A stretch of DNA of 34,337 nt from CAYLUN01 sp964386865 (GTDB taxonomy: Bacteria > Verrucomicrobiota > Kiritimatiellia > RFP12 > UBA1067). Shown here in pieces: positions 17,074-23,875 of the stretch. The notes beneath the pieces are model-generated. The model searched no databases and was not told the DNA's origin. It worked only from the letters and a program-made list of their open reading frames with translations. The stretch is taken from NCBI GenBank assembly GCA_964386865.1, contig CAYLUN010000060.1, forward strand, positions 1 to 34,337. The letters are read 5' to 3'. The position numbers were made by a program, and so were the translations under genes. Each line of letters opens with the position of its first letter. The stretch's first letter is position 1.

Positions 17074-17649
17074 ATGCTATGCTTTCACATTGTGAACGGA
17101 GGGAACACAGGAGCGGGCGGGCTGACCGCCGTCATCGAGGCGTTTCAGGCGCCTCTCCTGCGCTATTCGGCCCGCCTGCTGAACAACGTTACGCTGGCGC
17201 AAGATGTAGTTCAGAACACGCTCGTCAAGCTCGCGCGGCGCGTGCCGCCTGCGGAAGGGCCGAACGACGAGGTGCGCAACTGGCTCTACCGCGTCGCGCA
17301 CAACGAGGCCGTGGACCTGATCCGCTCCGAAGAGCGCAAGCGGCGGCTGGTCGCCGCGTACACGGAGCAGCGGGACTCGGAGACCGACGGCGGCCTGTGT
17401 TTCGACACCGGCGCAGACGAGCAGGAGCGGCTCGTGCTGGAGTGCCTCGGCGTGTTGTCCGAGCTCCAGAGACAGGTGGTGCTGCTCCGCCTGCAGCAGG
17501 GTTTGAGTTACGATGAGATCGGCGCGGTCGTCGGCGAAAAGAGCGGATATGTCGGCAACCTGCTCCACCACGCCGTCAAGGCCCTTGCCGCCGAAGTGAA
17601 GCGCCGTGAGGAAGGAGCCGCACCATGTGCCCGCATGAAGAGAAACTGA
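17074..17649 (+). CDS. ECF-type RNA polymerase sigma factor
   Basis: The 191-residue protein has only sigma regions 2 and 4. Region 2 is at about 20-90 (FQAPLLRYSARLL, AQDVVQNTLVKLARRV, NWLYRVAHNEAVDLIRSEERKRR). Region 4 is at about 125-175 (LSELQRQVVLLRLQQGLSYDEIGAVVGEKSGYVGNLLHHAVKAL). The start is uncertain: ATG 17074 lacks a Shine-Dalgarno, and it overlaps an extended -10-like TGCTATGCT (17075-17083) that would place the transcript start downstream; GTG 17092 is the alternative. The anti-sigma gene begins inside its last 25 bases, so the pair is translationally coupled. ECF factors commonly activate their own operon, which here would include the lipoprotein acetolactate decarboxylase gene. 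Confidence 0.92.
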   Translation: MLCFHIVNGGNTGAGGLTAVIEAFQAPLLRYSARLLNNVTLAQDVVQNTLVKLARRVPPAEGPNDEVRNWLYRVAHNEAVDLIRSEERKRRLVAAYTEQRDSETDGGLCFDTGADEQERLVLECLGVLSELQRQVVLLRLQQGLSYDEIGAVVGEKSGYVGNLLHHAVKALAAEVKRREEGAAPCARMKRN

Positions 17650-18539
17650 CCGCCTGGCTCCTCGGCGATCTTCCGCCTGGGGAGCACGAGTCCCTGACGC
17701 GCCACCTTGACGGCTGCGCGGCCTGCCGCGCCGTCCGGGACGAGCTGTCGCGCGTCCTGACGCCCCTGCGCAGCGCGCTCGCCAAAGACAGCCTCTGGCG
17801 CGACGCGGCAGGGACGGCAGCCCCTTGCCGTCCGCACCACGGCACCCCCTTGCCGTCCGCGCCCCCGACGGTAGGGACGGCAGCCCCTTGCCGTCCGCCG
17901 CTCTGGGCCTGGCTCTGGCTCCGCCCTCACGATGGCCTGAAGCGCGCCGCGCTTCTGGCCGTCTCGTTCGGCACCCTCTTCGCGCTGATCAGCGCGGTCT
18001 ATCGGAGCGCGAATCGCGAGCGCGTGCCGGCGGGCGACATCACCCACATCGAATTTCACAAGGCATCGGACGAAGCCCCCGCCCCGGCGCTCGCGCCGAT
18101 GCCGCAAGCCGACAAGGCAGACGACGCGTCAACAGACCGCCTCGCGGCTGAGGCCAAGCGCAGCGTCGCGACGTTCTCGGTGGCAAGCAAGCCCGTCCCG
18201 CACCCCGCGCCGCCCGCGCCCGAGCCGCGTATGCCCGAGCTGCGCCGGCTGGTCAACGCCGAGGCCCCGAAGGCCGCCCCGGCAGAGGCGGCGGCTCGTT
18301 CCGACGCCGCTTCTGGAGGGCCGGCCTCCGTGCCGGCCGCACCTGCCGCCAAAGCCGCCGCCGTTGCCAAGCGCGAACGCGCCAAGCCCTCGGCCGTCAC
18401 AGCTACGCGCCCGCCCGCCAACCTGCAGGCCAAGCCCCTGTTGCTGGCGGGCGCCACGCTCGCGCCCACCAACTCAGCCGCCACCAACGCCATCCCGACC
18501 AACGCCGTCCCGCCGACCGCCGCCAAACGCAAGCCATGA
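17625..18539 (+). CDS. Zinc-finger (HC2-type) anti-sigma factor with repeat-derived insert
   Basis: The 304-residue protein starts with a zinc-binding anti-sigma domain: HLDGCAAC gives H-x3-C-x2-C at His27, Cys31 and Cys34. One membrane helix follows (about 107-126, AALLAVSFGTLFALISAVY), then a long Pro/Ala-rich periplasmic part of about 175 residues. The predicted role is to hold the upstream ECF factor until a signal across the membrane releases it. Residues about 62-92 are encoded by palindromic repeat units and give GTAAPCRP twice; they lengthen the linker between zinc domain and membrane without breaking the frame. ATG 17625 follows AGGAAGGAG. The stop overlaps the next start as ATGA. 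Confidence 0.87.
   Translation: MCPHEEKLTAWLLGDLPPGEHESLTRHLDGCAACRAVRDELSRVLTPLRSALAKDSLWRDAAGTAAPCRPHHGTPLPSAPPTVGTAAPCRPPLWAWLWLRPHDGLKRAALLAVSFGTLFALISAVYRSANRERVPAGDITHIEFHKASDEAPAPALAPMPQADKADDASTDRLAAEAKRSVATFSVASKPVPHPAPPAPEPRMPELRRLVNAEAPKAAPAEAAARSDAASGGPASVPAAPAAKAAAVAKRERAKPSAVTATRPPANLQAKPLLLAGATLAPTNSAATNAIPTNAVPPTAAKRKP
17810..17900. repeat. Palindromic repeat units inside the anti-sigma gene
   Basis: Two complete units (17810-17835 and 17870-17899) with arms GGACGGCA/TGCCGTCC around GCCCCT, plus a partial third (17841-17860), are the same family as the intergenic array at 8835-9240 and lie in the opposite orientation to the copy in mutY. All are read through in the gene's frame. 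Confidence 0.9.
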
Positions 18540-19333
18540 AACCGAAACCCACACGACCCATCCTCGTCGCCGCGCTCCTCCTCGCCGCCGGCTGCCGCAC
18601 CACCTACATCACGCAGGTGCAGGATCGCGACACCGTCCACCAGCTCGCGCCGTTCCTCTACATCCTGAGCGGCAACTACGACGGCGTCACCACGGTCGCC
18701 CAGTTCAAGGCGGCGGGCACCCTCGGCATTGGCACCTTCGACGGGCTCGACGGCGAGGCCGTGCTGCTCGACGGGACGCTCTACCAGGTGAAGGGTGACG
18801 GCTCGGTCGGCGTGCCCGACGAGGCGTGCCGCATGCCCTTCGGCGCCTGCACGCTGTTCGACAGCGACCTGCGGCGCACCATGCGGCGCATCGGCTCCTA
18901 CGAGATCTTTTCCAAGACGCTGGAGGGCGACTTCGCGGACAAGCAGCTCTTCTACGCGGTGCGTGCGGAGGGGCTTTTCACGAGCATCCGCGTGCGGAGC
19001 TGCGACCGTCAGGGCAAGCCTTACCGCCCGCTCGCGGAGGCGACCAAGCAGCAGCACGAATACGCGTACGAGAAGGTGCGCGGCACGCTGGTCGGCTTCT
19101 GGACGCCGCCTTTCGTGCACGGCTCGGTCGGCGTGCCCGGCTTCCACCTGCACTTCCTCTCCGACGACCGCACCCAGGGCGGGCACGTGCTCGACTTCCG
19201 CGCCGACGCGCTCTCCATCGCGCTCGACCCGACCCCGCGCCTGACGATCGACTTCTCGACGCCCGTCGCCGTGCCCCTGGTCGAGGCCGACATCGACCGC
19301 CAGGTCCACGACTCCGAGCGCCAGCGCAAATAG
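18536..19333 (+). CDS. budA: Acetolactate decarboxylase made as a lipoprotein
   Basis: Acetolactate decarboxylase converts alpha-acetolactate to acetoin. Family blocks are clear: LAPFLYILSGNYDGV (38-51), GIGTFDGLDGEAVLLDGTLYQ (64-84) with Glu74, VRSCDRQGKPYRPL, VRGTLVGFWTPPF, and the zinc site in PGFHLHFLSDDRTQGGHVLDF with His204, His206 and His217. The N-terminus is unusual for this normally cytosolic enzyme: a signal with lipobox LLLAAGC (Cys20) predicts export and lipid anchoring. The gene overlaps the anti-sigma stop (ATGA), so it is the third member of the sigma/anti-sigma operon. No acetolactate synthase gene is near. The fold assignment is strong; activity outside the cytoplasm is inference, and a different decarboxylase or sensor role is possible. 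Confidence 0.92.
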   Translation: MKPKPTRPILVAALLLAAGCRTTYITQVQDRDTVHQLAPFLYILSGNYDGVTTVAQFKAAGTLGIGTFDGLDGEAVLLDGTLYQVKGDGSVGVPDEACRMPFGACTLFDSDLRRTMRRIGSYEIFSKTLEGDFADKQLFYAVRAEGLFTSIRVRSCDRQGKPYRPLAEATKQQHEYAYEKVRGTLVGFWTPPFVHGSVGVPGFHLHFLSDDRTQGGHVLDFRADALSIALDPTPRLTIDFSTPVAVPLVEADIDRQVHDSERQRK

Positions 19334-19365
19334 CCGCGCATCAAAATGGGCGGCTCACGGGTACG

Positions 19366-19702
19366 TCCCCTCTCGCTGGGGCGCGAGGCTGCGCCGAGCC
19401 GTCCCTTCTCGCTGGGGGGCGAGGCTGTGCCGCGCCGCCTTGCGCGCTCCGTACGAGCGGCTCACCGCAGGTTCGCCCCCCAAGAGTCCGTGGAGTCCCT
19501 AGCACTGGGACGCGAGGCTGTGCCGAGCCGTCCCCTCTCGCTGGGGGGCGAGGCTGTGCCGAGCCGCCTCGCGCGCTCCGTACGAGCGGCTCACCGCAGG
19601 TTCGCCCCCCAAGAGTCCGTGGAGTCCCTCGCACTGGGGCGCGAGGCTGCGCCGAGCCGTCCCCTCTCGCTGGGGGGCGAGGCTGTGCCGAGCCGTCGTG
19701 CG
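19366..19702. repeat. 129-bp tandem repeat array, about two and a half copies
   Basis: The 468-base space 19334-19801 holds a block with period 129 (for example GTACGAGCGG at 19451 and 19580). Each unit contains a shorter internal duplication, GCGAGGCTG-GCCGAGCCG-TCCC-CTCGCTGGGG. Because 129 is a multiple of three and the sequence is GC-rich, long open frames appear on both strands, but I see no start, codon bias or domain that supports a gene. Copies are near-identical, indicating recent duplication. Confidence 0.88.
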
Positions 19703-19801
19703 CCTCCCCGCGGTTTGCGAACAGCGAGTATGCCGTTCCAGTTACTCTTTCGAGTTTCAGGCGCACGACAGTCCAATTCCTTCTCGGCAGTGGCACTCAT
19801 G

Positions 19802-21730
19802 TTATGTCGCCGGAACCAGCGCCACGCGGAAGCCGAGGACGTTGAGCTTGTCCGACGGGCCGTCCCAGCTGCGCTCGGCCGAGCGGCAGCGCGCGGGGAC
19901 GCTGCCGAAGCCCCCGCCGCGGAGCGAGCGGAACTCGCTCGACGCGGAGCCTGCGGGGTCGGTCACCGTGCCGGGCCCGTGCTTCTCATACCCGTCCTGG
20001 CACCACTCCCACACGTTGCCGTGCATGTCGAAAAGCCCCCACGCGTTCGGCCGCTTCTGCCCCGCCGGGTGCGTCGACTCCCCGCTGTTGCCGCTGTGCC
20101 ACGCGACGTCGTCCAGGTTGCCCGCGTAAGGCCCCGCCGTCTCCGCCCGGCAGGCGTACTCCCACTCCGCCTCTGTGGGGAGCCGGCAACAGAGCCGGCC
20201 CCGCACATCCGCCGTAGCCTTGGCGATGGCGGACGAGGCCAAACGCGCGTTCAGCTTCTGCACGAAAGCCTGGCAGTCCTCCCACGAAACACGCTCCACC
20301 GGCAGCTGCGGGCCTTTGAATTGGCTGGGGTTCGACCCCATGACCGCCTCCCACTGCCGCTGCGTCACCTCGTGCCGGCCCATCCAGAAACCACGGGTCA
20401 GCGTCACCTGGCGCTGGATCTCGTCGCCCTCCCGCTCAAGCTCGTTCGTCGGGCTGCCCATCTGGAAGCTCCCCGCCGGGCACCACGCCAGCTCCAATTT
20501 CACCTCGCCCCCGAGGTCGATCGTCTCCGCGTCTCCGGGACGGGGCTCCGGCCGGACAGCGGCCTTCACGTCCCGGCTTCGCGCGGCCGGCGCCTGCAGC
20601 TCCGCCGCCCGCCGCGCGTCGAGGGCCTTCTGCTCGGCGGCCGCCCGCTCGCGCTCCGCGGGGCTCACCCCCTGCACCTCAACTGGCGCGCGGGGCACCA
20701 GCGCGCCCCGCCCCAGAACCGTGGCCTCAGCCCTCCGGTACTGCTGCTCGGCGGCGGCGACAAGCCCCCGGAGCGGGCTCAGCTCGCCCGGCCTCGCCCC
20801 GGTCGCAACGGTCGCCGCCAAGGCCGCCAGCGCCACGGCCAAGGCCGCCAGCGCCGCGACGAGCGCCGCGAACGCCCCCAGCCGCACCGACAGCCGCCGG
20901 TCGTCGCCGGCCTGCTCCACCAGCGCCCGCAGCTCATCCGCGCTCCAGATCCGGTCGGCCGGCTCGGTCTGCAGGCTGGCGTCCACCACGGCGTCCCACG
21001 CGCGGCGGAAGCCCAGCTCGGACGGCTCCTTCCACTTCCCCTCTGGTCGCCGGCCGGTGAGCATGCAGTAGATGATCACGCCCAGCGCGTAGAGGTCGCT
21101 CTGCCGCGTGGCTTCGATCCCCTCCTTCTGCTCGGGGCTCATGAAGACCAGGCTGCCCACTGAAGCCGGGCACCCCCGCACCGCCTGCGCGCCGTCGGCG
21201 CCCAGCGCCTGGGCCAGCCCGAAGTCCGCGATCTTCAGGTTCCCCTGCTCGTCCAGCAGGATGTTGCCCGGCTTGAGGTTCCGGTGCACGACGCCCCTGA
21301 GCCCGAACTCGTGCGCATAGGCCAGCGCGTCGCAGAGCTGCAGCGCGTAGGCGTGGACGCGCGCCTCGGGCAGCTTGTGCCCCGGCGCGGCAGCCAGCTC
21401 GTCCTGCAGCGTCCGGGGCTTCCCGCCTGGGCCGCAGACGTACTCCATCGCCAGGAAGGGCCGCTTGCGGGCCGCGTCAACGCCGTGCTGGCACACGCTC
21501 ACGATGTGCGGGTGCGAGAGGCTGGCCAGCGCGCGGGCTTCGGCTGTGAACCGCTGCGCCGCCCGACCGTCCGCGGCCAGTTCCGGAGCGATCAGCTTAA
21601 GGGCGAAAACCTCGCGGCTTTGGGCGTGCTCGACCCTGTACACCTCGCCAGCCGACCCGGCCCCGAGCAGCTCCAGCACCCGGTAATCCGCACCCACCAC
21701 GTCGTGTCCGTGCCGCAATCCAGCCCCCAT
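19802..21730 (-). CDS. Membrane Ser/Thr kinase-like protein fused to an FGE/SUMF1-like domain
   Basis: The 642-residue protein has a kinase-like domain (about 17-275): Gly loop LLGAGSAGEVY, Lys45 in ALKL, Glu65, DFG at 169-171 and SPE at 198-200. The catalytic loop reads VVHRNLKPGN: the HRD aspartate is Asn151 (codon AAC), so phosphotransfer may be lost. A membrane helix (about 284-310) and a coiled-coil-like stretch (323-375) lead to an FGE/SUMF1 domain (413-641) with GSFQMGSP, RLPTEAEWEYACRAE and MHGNVWEW. Such fusions are common in PVC and related phyla; most FGE-like domains there are not proven sulfatase activators. Residues about 498-513 are a palindrome-derived insert just before RLPTEAEW. 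The start ATG 21730 has GGAGCAGG upstream. Confidence 0.92.
   Translation of the reverse strand: MGAGLRHGHDVVGADYRVLELLGAGSAGEVYRVEHAQSREVFALKLIAPELAADGRAAQRFTAEARALASLSHPHIVSVCQHGVDAARKRPFLAMEYVCGPGGKPRTLQDELAAAPGHKLPEARVHAYALQLCDALAYAHEFGLRGVVHRNLKPGNILLDEQGNLKIADFGLAQALGADGAQAVRGCPASVGSLVFMSPEQKEGIEATRQSDLYALGVIIYCMLTGRRPEGKWKEPSELGFRRAWDAVVDASLQTEPADRIWSADELRALVEQAGDDRRLSVRLGAFAALVAALAALAVALAALAATVATGARPGELSPLRGLVAAAEQQYRRAEATVLGRGALVPRAPVEVQGVSPAERERAAAEQKALDARRAAELQAPAARSRDVKAAVRPEPRPGDAETIDLGGEVKLELAWCPAGSFQMGSPTNELEREGDEIQRQVTLTRGFWMGRHEVTQRQWEAVMGSNPSQFKGPQLPVERVSWEDCQAFVQKLNARLASSAIAKATADVRGRLCCRLPTEAEWEYACRAETAGPYAGNLDDVAWHSGNSGESTHPAGQKRPNAWGLFDMHGNVWEWCQDGYEKHGPGTVTDPAGSASSEFRSLRGGGFGSVPARCRSAERSWDGPSDKLNVLGFRVALVPAT
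20208..20233. repeat. Palindromic element in frame within the FGE-like domain
   Basis: TCCGCC-GTAGCC-TT-GGCGAT-GGCGGA is a near-perfect palindrome. On the coding strand it reads as AIAKATAD within ASSAIAKATADVRG, between the LNAR and RLPTEAEW blocks that are normally separated by a short loop. It is a different family from the GGACGGC palindromes. Confidence 0.75.
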
Positions 21731-21807
21731 GATTGGAACCTGCTCCGTTAAAGGAAATCAGAAAAGCGTCCGCTCGATTTCGGGCTCCTCCCGGCGAAGA
21801 CGCGCCG

Positions 21808-22224
21808 CTAGAACTGGTCCTCGCCCTCTTCGCCGCTTTCGTCGAGCCCCTCCTCGGCGCCGCCCTCGAAGTCAGAGTCTCCGCCGAAGCCCTCGTCGTC
21901 GCCGTCGCCGTCGCCATCCTCCGACGCGAACAGGCGGCTGCGCAGCGCGCCCGACCCCGCCTCGGCCTCGCAGAAGCGGCAGTCGAACTCGCTGCACGTC
22001 AGGCAGTCGCCGGACGAGAAGTCGGCCGCGTCCAGCTCGCCGTCCAGCACCAGCGGGCAGGCCCGGGCGGTGGGCCCCGCCGGGCGCTTGGGCGGCGCGG
22101 CCGGCGCCGGCGCGGCCGCCGGGCGCGCCAGGGCCACGGGTTTCTTCACGTCTTTGACCGCAACCGTCTTCGCGGCCGAGGCCTTCTTCGCGGCCGCCTT
22201 CTCCCCTGTCTTCTTGACTGCCAT
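21808..22224 (-). CDS. Uncharacterised protein with Lys/Ala N-terminus, Cys cluster and acidic tail
   Basis: I do not recognise this 138-residue protein. Residues 1-55 are Lys/Ala/Pro-rich, like a disordered basic tail. A cysteine cluster follows: ACPLVLDGELDAADFS, then CLTCSEFDCRFCE, giving C-x2-C-x4-C-x2-C plus an earlier Cys, which could bind zinc. The C-terminal 40 residues are almost all Asp, Glu, Gly and Ser (SEDGDGDGDDEGFGG, DESGEEGEDQF). The ATG at 22224 follows AAGGAG and is preferred over an upstream frame extension. A basic head, metal site and acidic tail would suit binding to nucleic acid or ribosomes, but that is a guess. It is encoded after the kinase gene's promoter side and next to the tRNA genes. 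Confidence 0.75.
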   Translation of the reverse strand: MAVKKTGEKAAAKKASAAKTVAVKDVKKPVALARPAAAPAPAAPPKRPAGPTARACPLVLDGELDAADFSSGDCLTCSEFDCRFCEAEAGSGALRSRLFASEDGDGDGDDEGFGGDSDFEGGAEEGLDESGEEGEDQF

Positions 22225-22334
22225 ACGCGCTCCTTTTCGCTCCGTTTCGATTGACGCAAGTGTGGCAGAAAACGCACCCTCTGTCCAAACCCTTTCGCGT
22301 ACGCTCCGTATTTCGCCATTCACGCGATGTCCGC

Positions 22335-22363
22335 TTGACCCGACCGAGGGAAAACGCTAAAGT
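22335..22363 (+). promoter_or_regulatory. Promoter of the tRNA pair
   Basis: TTGACC (22335-22340), a 17-base spacer and TAAAGT (22358-22363) lie 15 bases before the tRNA-Gly 5' end. The match and the position are both good. Confidence 0.7.
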
Positions 22364-22378
22364 TGTTGCTACTTTTTC

Positions 22379-22452
22379 GCGGGCGTAACTCAATGGCAGA
22401 GTGCTAGCCTTCCAAGCTGGTTACGAGGGTTCGATTCCCTTCGCCCGCTCCA
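22379..22452 (+). tRNA. tRNA-Gly, anticodon TCC
   Basis: The acceptor stem GCGGGCG pairs with CGCCCGC, the anticodon stem CTAGC/GCTGG encloses the loop CTTCCAA (anticodon TCC), and the T arm GAGGGTTCGATTCCCTT is standard. The discriminator is T and CCA is encoded (22450-22452). Confidence 0.96.
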
Positions 22453-22456
22453 TCCG

Positions 22457-22542
22457 GCCAGGGTGGCGAAATGGCAGACGCAGCAGACTCAAAATCTGCC
22501 GCCCGAAAGGGTGTGAGGGTTCGACTCCCTCTCCTGGCACCA
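22457..22542 (+). tRNA. tRNA-Leu, anticodon CAA
   Basis: The acceptor GCCAGGG pairs with TCCTGGC (one G-U), the anticodon stem GCAGA/TCTGC encloses CTCAAAA (anticodon CAA), a long variable arm (about 22499-22519) is present as expected for class II tRNA, and CCA is encoded (22540-22542). It is four bases after tRNA-Gly, so the two are co-transcribed. It borders the phage-like module. Confidence 0.96.
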
Positions 22543-22552
22543 TCTTAAAAGG

Positions 22553-22593
22553 CCCTGTAAAATCGCATAAATGCTTGATTTTACGGGGTTTTT
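22553..22593 (+). terminator. Rho-independent terminator of the tRNA operon
   Basis: The stem CCCTGTAAAATC/GATTTTACGGGG with a 12-base loop is followed by TTTTTG. It lies 10 bases after tRNA-Leu. From here to 22824 (about 230 bases) no gene is seen; two direct copies of TCCTCACT (22631 and 22641) are the only repeat noticed. Confidence 0.85.
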
Positions 22594-22824
22594 GCTTTCA
22601 GAGGGGCGCCAAGATTGCCATTTTGGGTAGTCCTCACTATTCCTCACTTACCCTCTCTAATCGACCCCTCAAGTATACCTTAAGACCACCTGTTCAGACA
22701 AGTCTAAGCAAGGGGTTTTGAGCAGGATCGTTCCACCGGTTTTCCGCGCAAAAAACACCGGCCCCAGAAGCGTCGGATCGCGAGTCAGACAGGGATTATC
22801 CCCGACCAGGCAGTCAATTTCGTC

Positions 22825-23115
22825 TCAGTTTGTCAACGGTACGGAAATCTCGCCCGTCACCGTATTGCTCGCCGCACTGCCCCCGCCGACGCTCACATAC
22901 ACGTTCTCTGCGATCAGGAGCACACGGCCGGTCGCAACCCGCACGCCGTTGCTTGCCACGTCGACTACACCGTTCGTACCCGCGCAACCGGCCTCCATGA
23001 CACTCACGCGGCGCACGTGGACAAGTGAATTTTGGCTGATGCCACGGTAGGCGCTGCAACCCGCGAGAAGTCCGACAGCCAGCGCCAACACCCCCACCTC
23101 AAGTCCCTTTTTCAT
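22825..23115 (-). CDS. Small lipoprotein at the end of the phage-like module
   Basis: This 96-residue protein starts MKKGLEVGVLALAVGLLAGC, a lipoprotein signal with lipobox LLAGC (Cys20). The mature part is Val/Gly/Asn-rich and probably beta-structured (GVRVATGRVLLIAENVYVSVGG). Its ATG overlaps the stop of the upstream membrane-protein gene as ATGA, so the two are translationally coupled. The pairing of a one-helix membrane protein with a small lipoprotein recalls lysis gene pairs, but it lacks the Pro-rich short sequence of an outer-membrane spanin, so a lysis role is only a possibility. It is the last gene of the module before the tRNA genes. Confidence 0.75.
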   Translation of the reverse strand: MKKGLEVGVLALAVGLLAGCSAYRGISQNSLVHVRRVSVMEAGCAGTNGVVDVASNGVRVATGRVLLIAENVYVSVGGGSAASNTVTGEISVPLTN

Positions 23116-23363
23116 ATACCCCCCGTCTTGGCTACCAGCTTGGCCAGCATGAAACCGGCGGAAACGATTCCCGCGATGGCCGTGCCCGCCGCGACGGACA
23201 CGACCCACAGCAGCGCGTGGATCACCATCTCGTGGCGGGCCAGCCGCGTCTGGATCGACGGCGTGCCGTTGTCGACGAAAAGCCGCCGTTCGATACTGTC
23301 GAGTTTCTCTAGCACGGCCGCGCTTTGCGTGGCGCACTGGTCTTTGGTCACGTAGTCGCTCAT
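23112..23363 (-). CDS. Single-helix membrane protein, holin/XhlA-like by arrangement
   Basis: The 83-residue protein has a polar N-terminus with a possible coiled coil (AAVLEKLDSIERRLFV), then one hydrophobic helix (about 48-72, VIHALLWVVSVAAGTAIAGIVSAGF) and a short basic end. This layout matches XhlA-type phage membrane proteins, which assist lysis, but there is no specific motif. ATG 23363 has GAGGTG upstream and lies eight bases after the connector stop; the next gene overlaps its stop. The assignment is based on topology and context. Confidence 0.6.
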   Translation of the reverse strand: MSDYVTKDQCATQSAAVLEKLDSIERRLFVDNGTPSIQTRLARHEMVIHALLWVVSVAAGTAIAGIVSAGFMLAKLVAKTGGI

Positions 23364-23371
23364 TGAACACC

Positions 23372-23857
23372 TCATCCGGGCGGCGGCGCGTAGCTGATTG
23401 GCGAGTAAGCAGGCACATGCAGCAGCGCCCCCGTTGCTGCGATTCCGTCCCCAGATGCCGGCAGGCTGCCGGGTGCATAACGCGGTGTGCCCGTCGCACC
23501 GCTGGCGGCTCCCCCCGACTCCAGATCCTGATACAGCCGCCGCAGGTAGATTTCCGAGTCCAGCCACGCGGACCTGTAGACCGAGGCGCCTTCGCCCATT
23601 TCCAGGGCCAGCGTGTACCAAACGACCGCCGAGACCTGCCGCAGACAGCTCACAGGAACGCTGGCCGCGTTCTCACCGCCCACCGGGTCGGCGTCGGCCG
23701 CCACCGCCTTGCGGAAGTCGGCGACCACGCCGGACACGAGCAGCGCGAGCCGCTGGGCCCGCGTCGCCGCGTCCAGCCACGCCGCGTAGGCTGTAGCGAG
23801 AGAGGGCGGCAGCGTTGCCGCCGCCGCCCCCGTATCGTAAATGACCCAGTCGGCCAT
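23372..23857 (-). CDS. Putative head-tail connector (gp36/DUF1320-like)
   Basis: The 161-residue, largely helical protein lies directly downstream of the major capsid gene, where Mu-type phages encode gp36-like head completion proteins. The stretch SGVVADFRKAVAAD...PVSCLRQVSAVVWYTLALEMGEGASVYRSAWLDSEIYLRRLYQDLESG resembles the pattern of that family (helix, short charged loop, a long helix ending near the pore), but I cannot name the family firmly. The C-terminal 45 residues are Gly/Ala/Pro-rich. ATG 23857 follows GGAGGG. Confidence 0.5.
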   Translation of the reverse strand: MADWVIYDTGAAAATLPPSLATAYAAWLDAATRAQRLALLVSGVVADFRKAVAADADPVGGENAASVPVSCLRQVSAVVWYTLALEMGEGASVYRSAWLDSEIYLRRLYQDLESGGAASGATGTPRYAPGSLPASGDGIAATGALLHVPAYSPISYAPPPG

Positions 23858-23875
23858 CCCCGTCCCTCCAGACCG

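Noticed and set aside
19346..21163. 605-codon open frame on the plus strand
   Set aside because: It runs through the tandem repeat and antisense to the kinase/FGE gene; the protein is Arg/Pro/Leu-rich without domains, typical of a high-GC shadow frame.
22631..22648. Two direct TCCTCACT copies as integrase arm sites near tRNA-Leu
   Set aside because: Eight-base repeats ten bases apart are weak evidence; no copy of the tRNA-Leu 3' end was seen at the other side of the module and no integrase is visible.
22735..22765. Terminator of the phage-like operon after the lipoprotein gene
   Set aside because: Only a 5-bp stem (CCGGT/ACCGG) with a long loop and no T-run on the minus strand was found.
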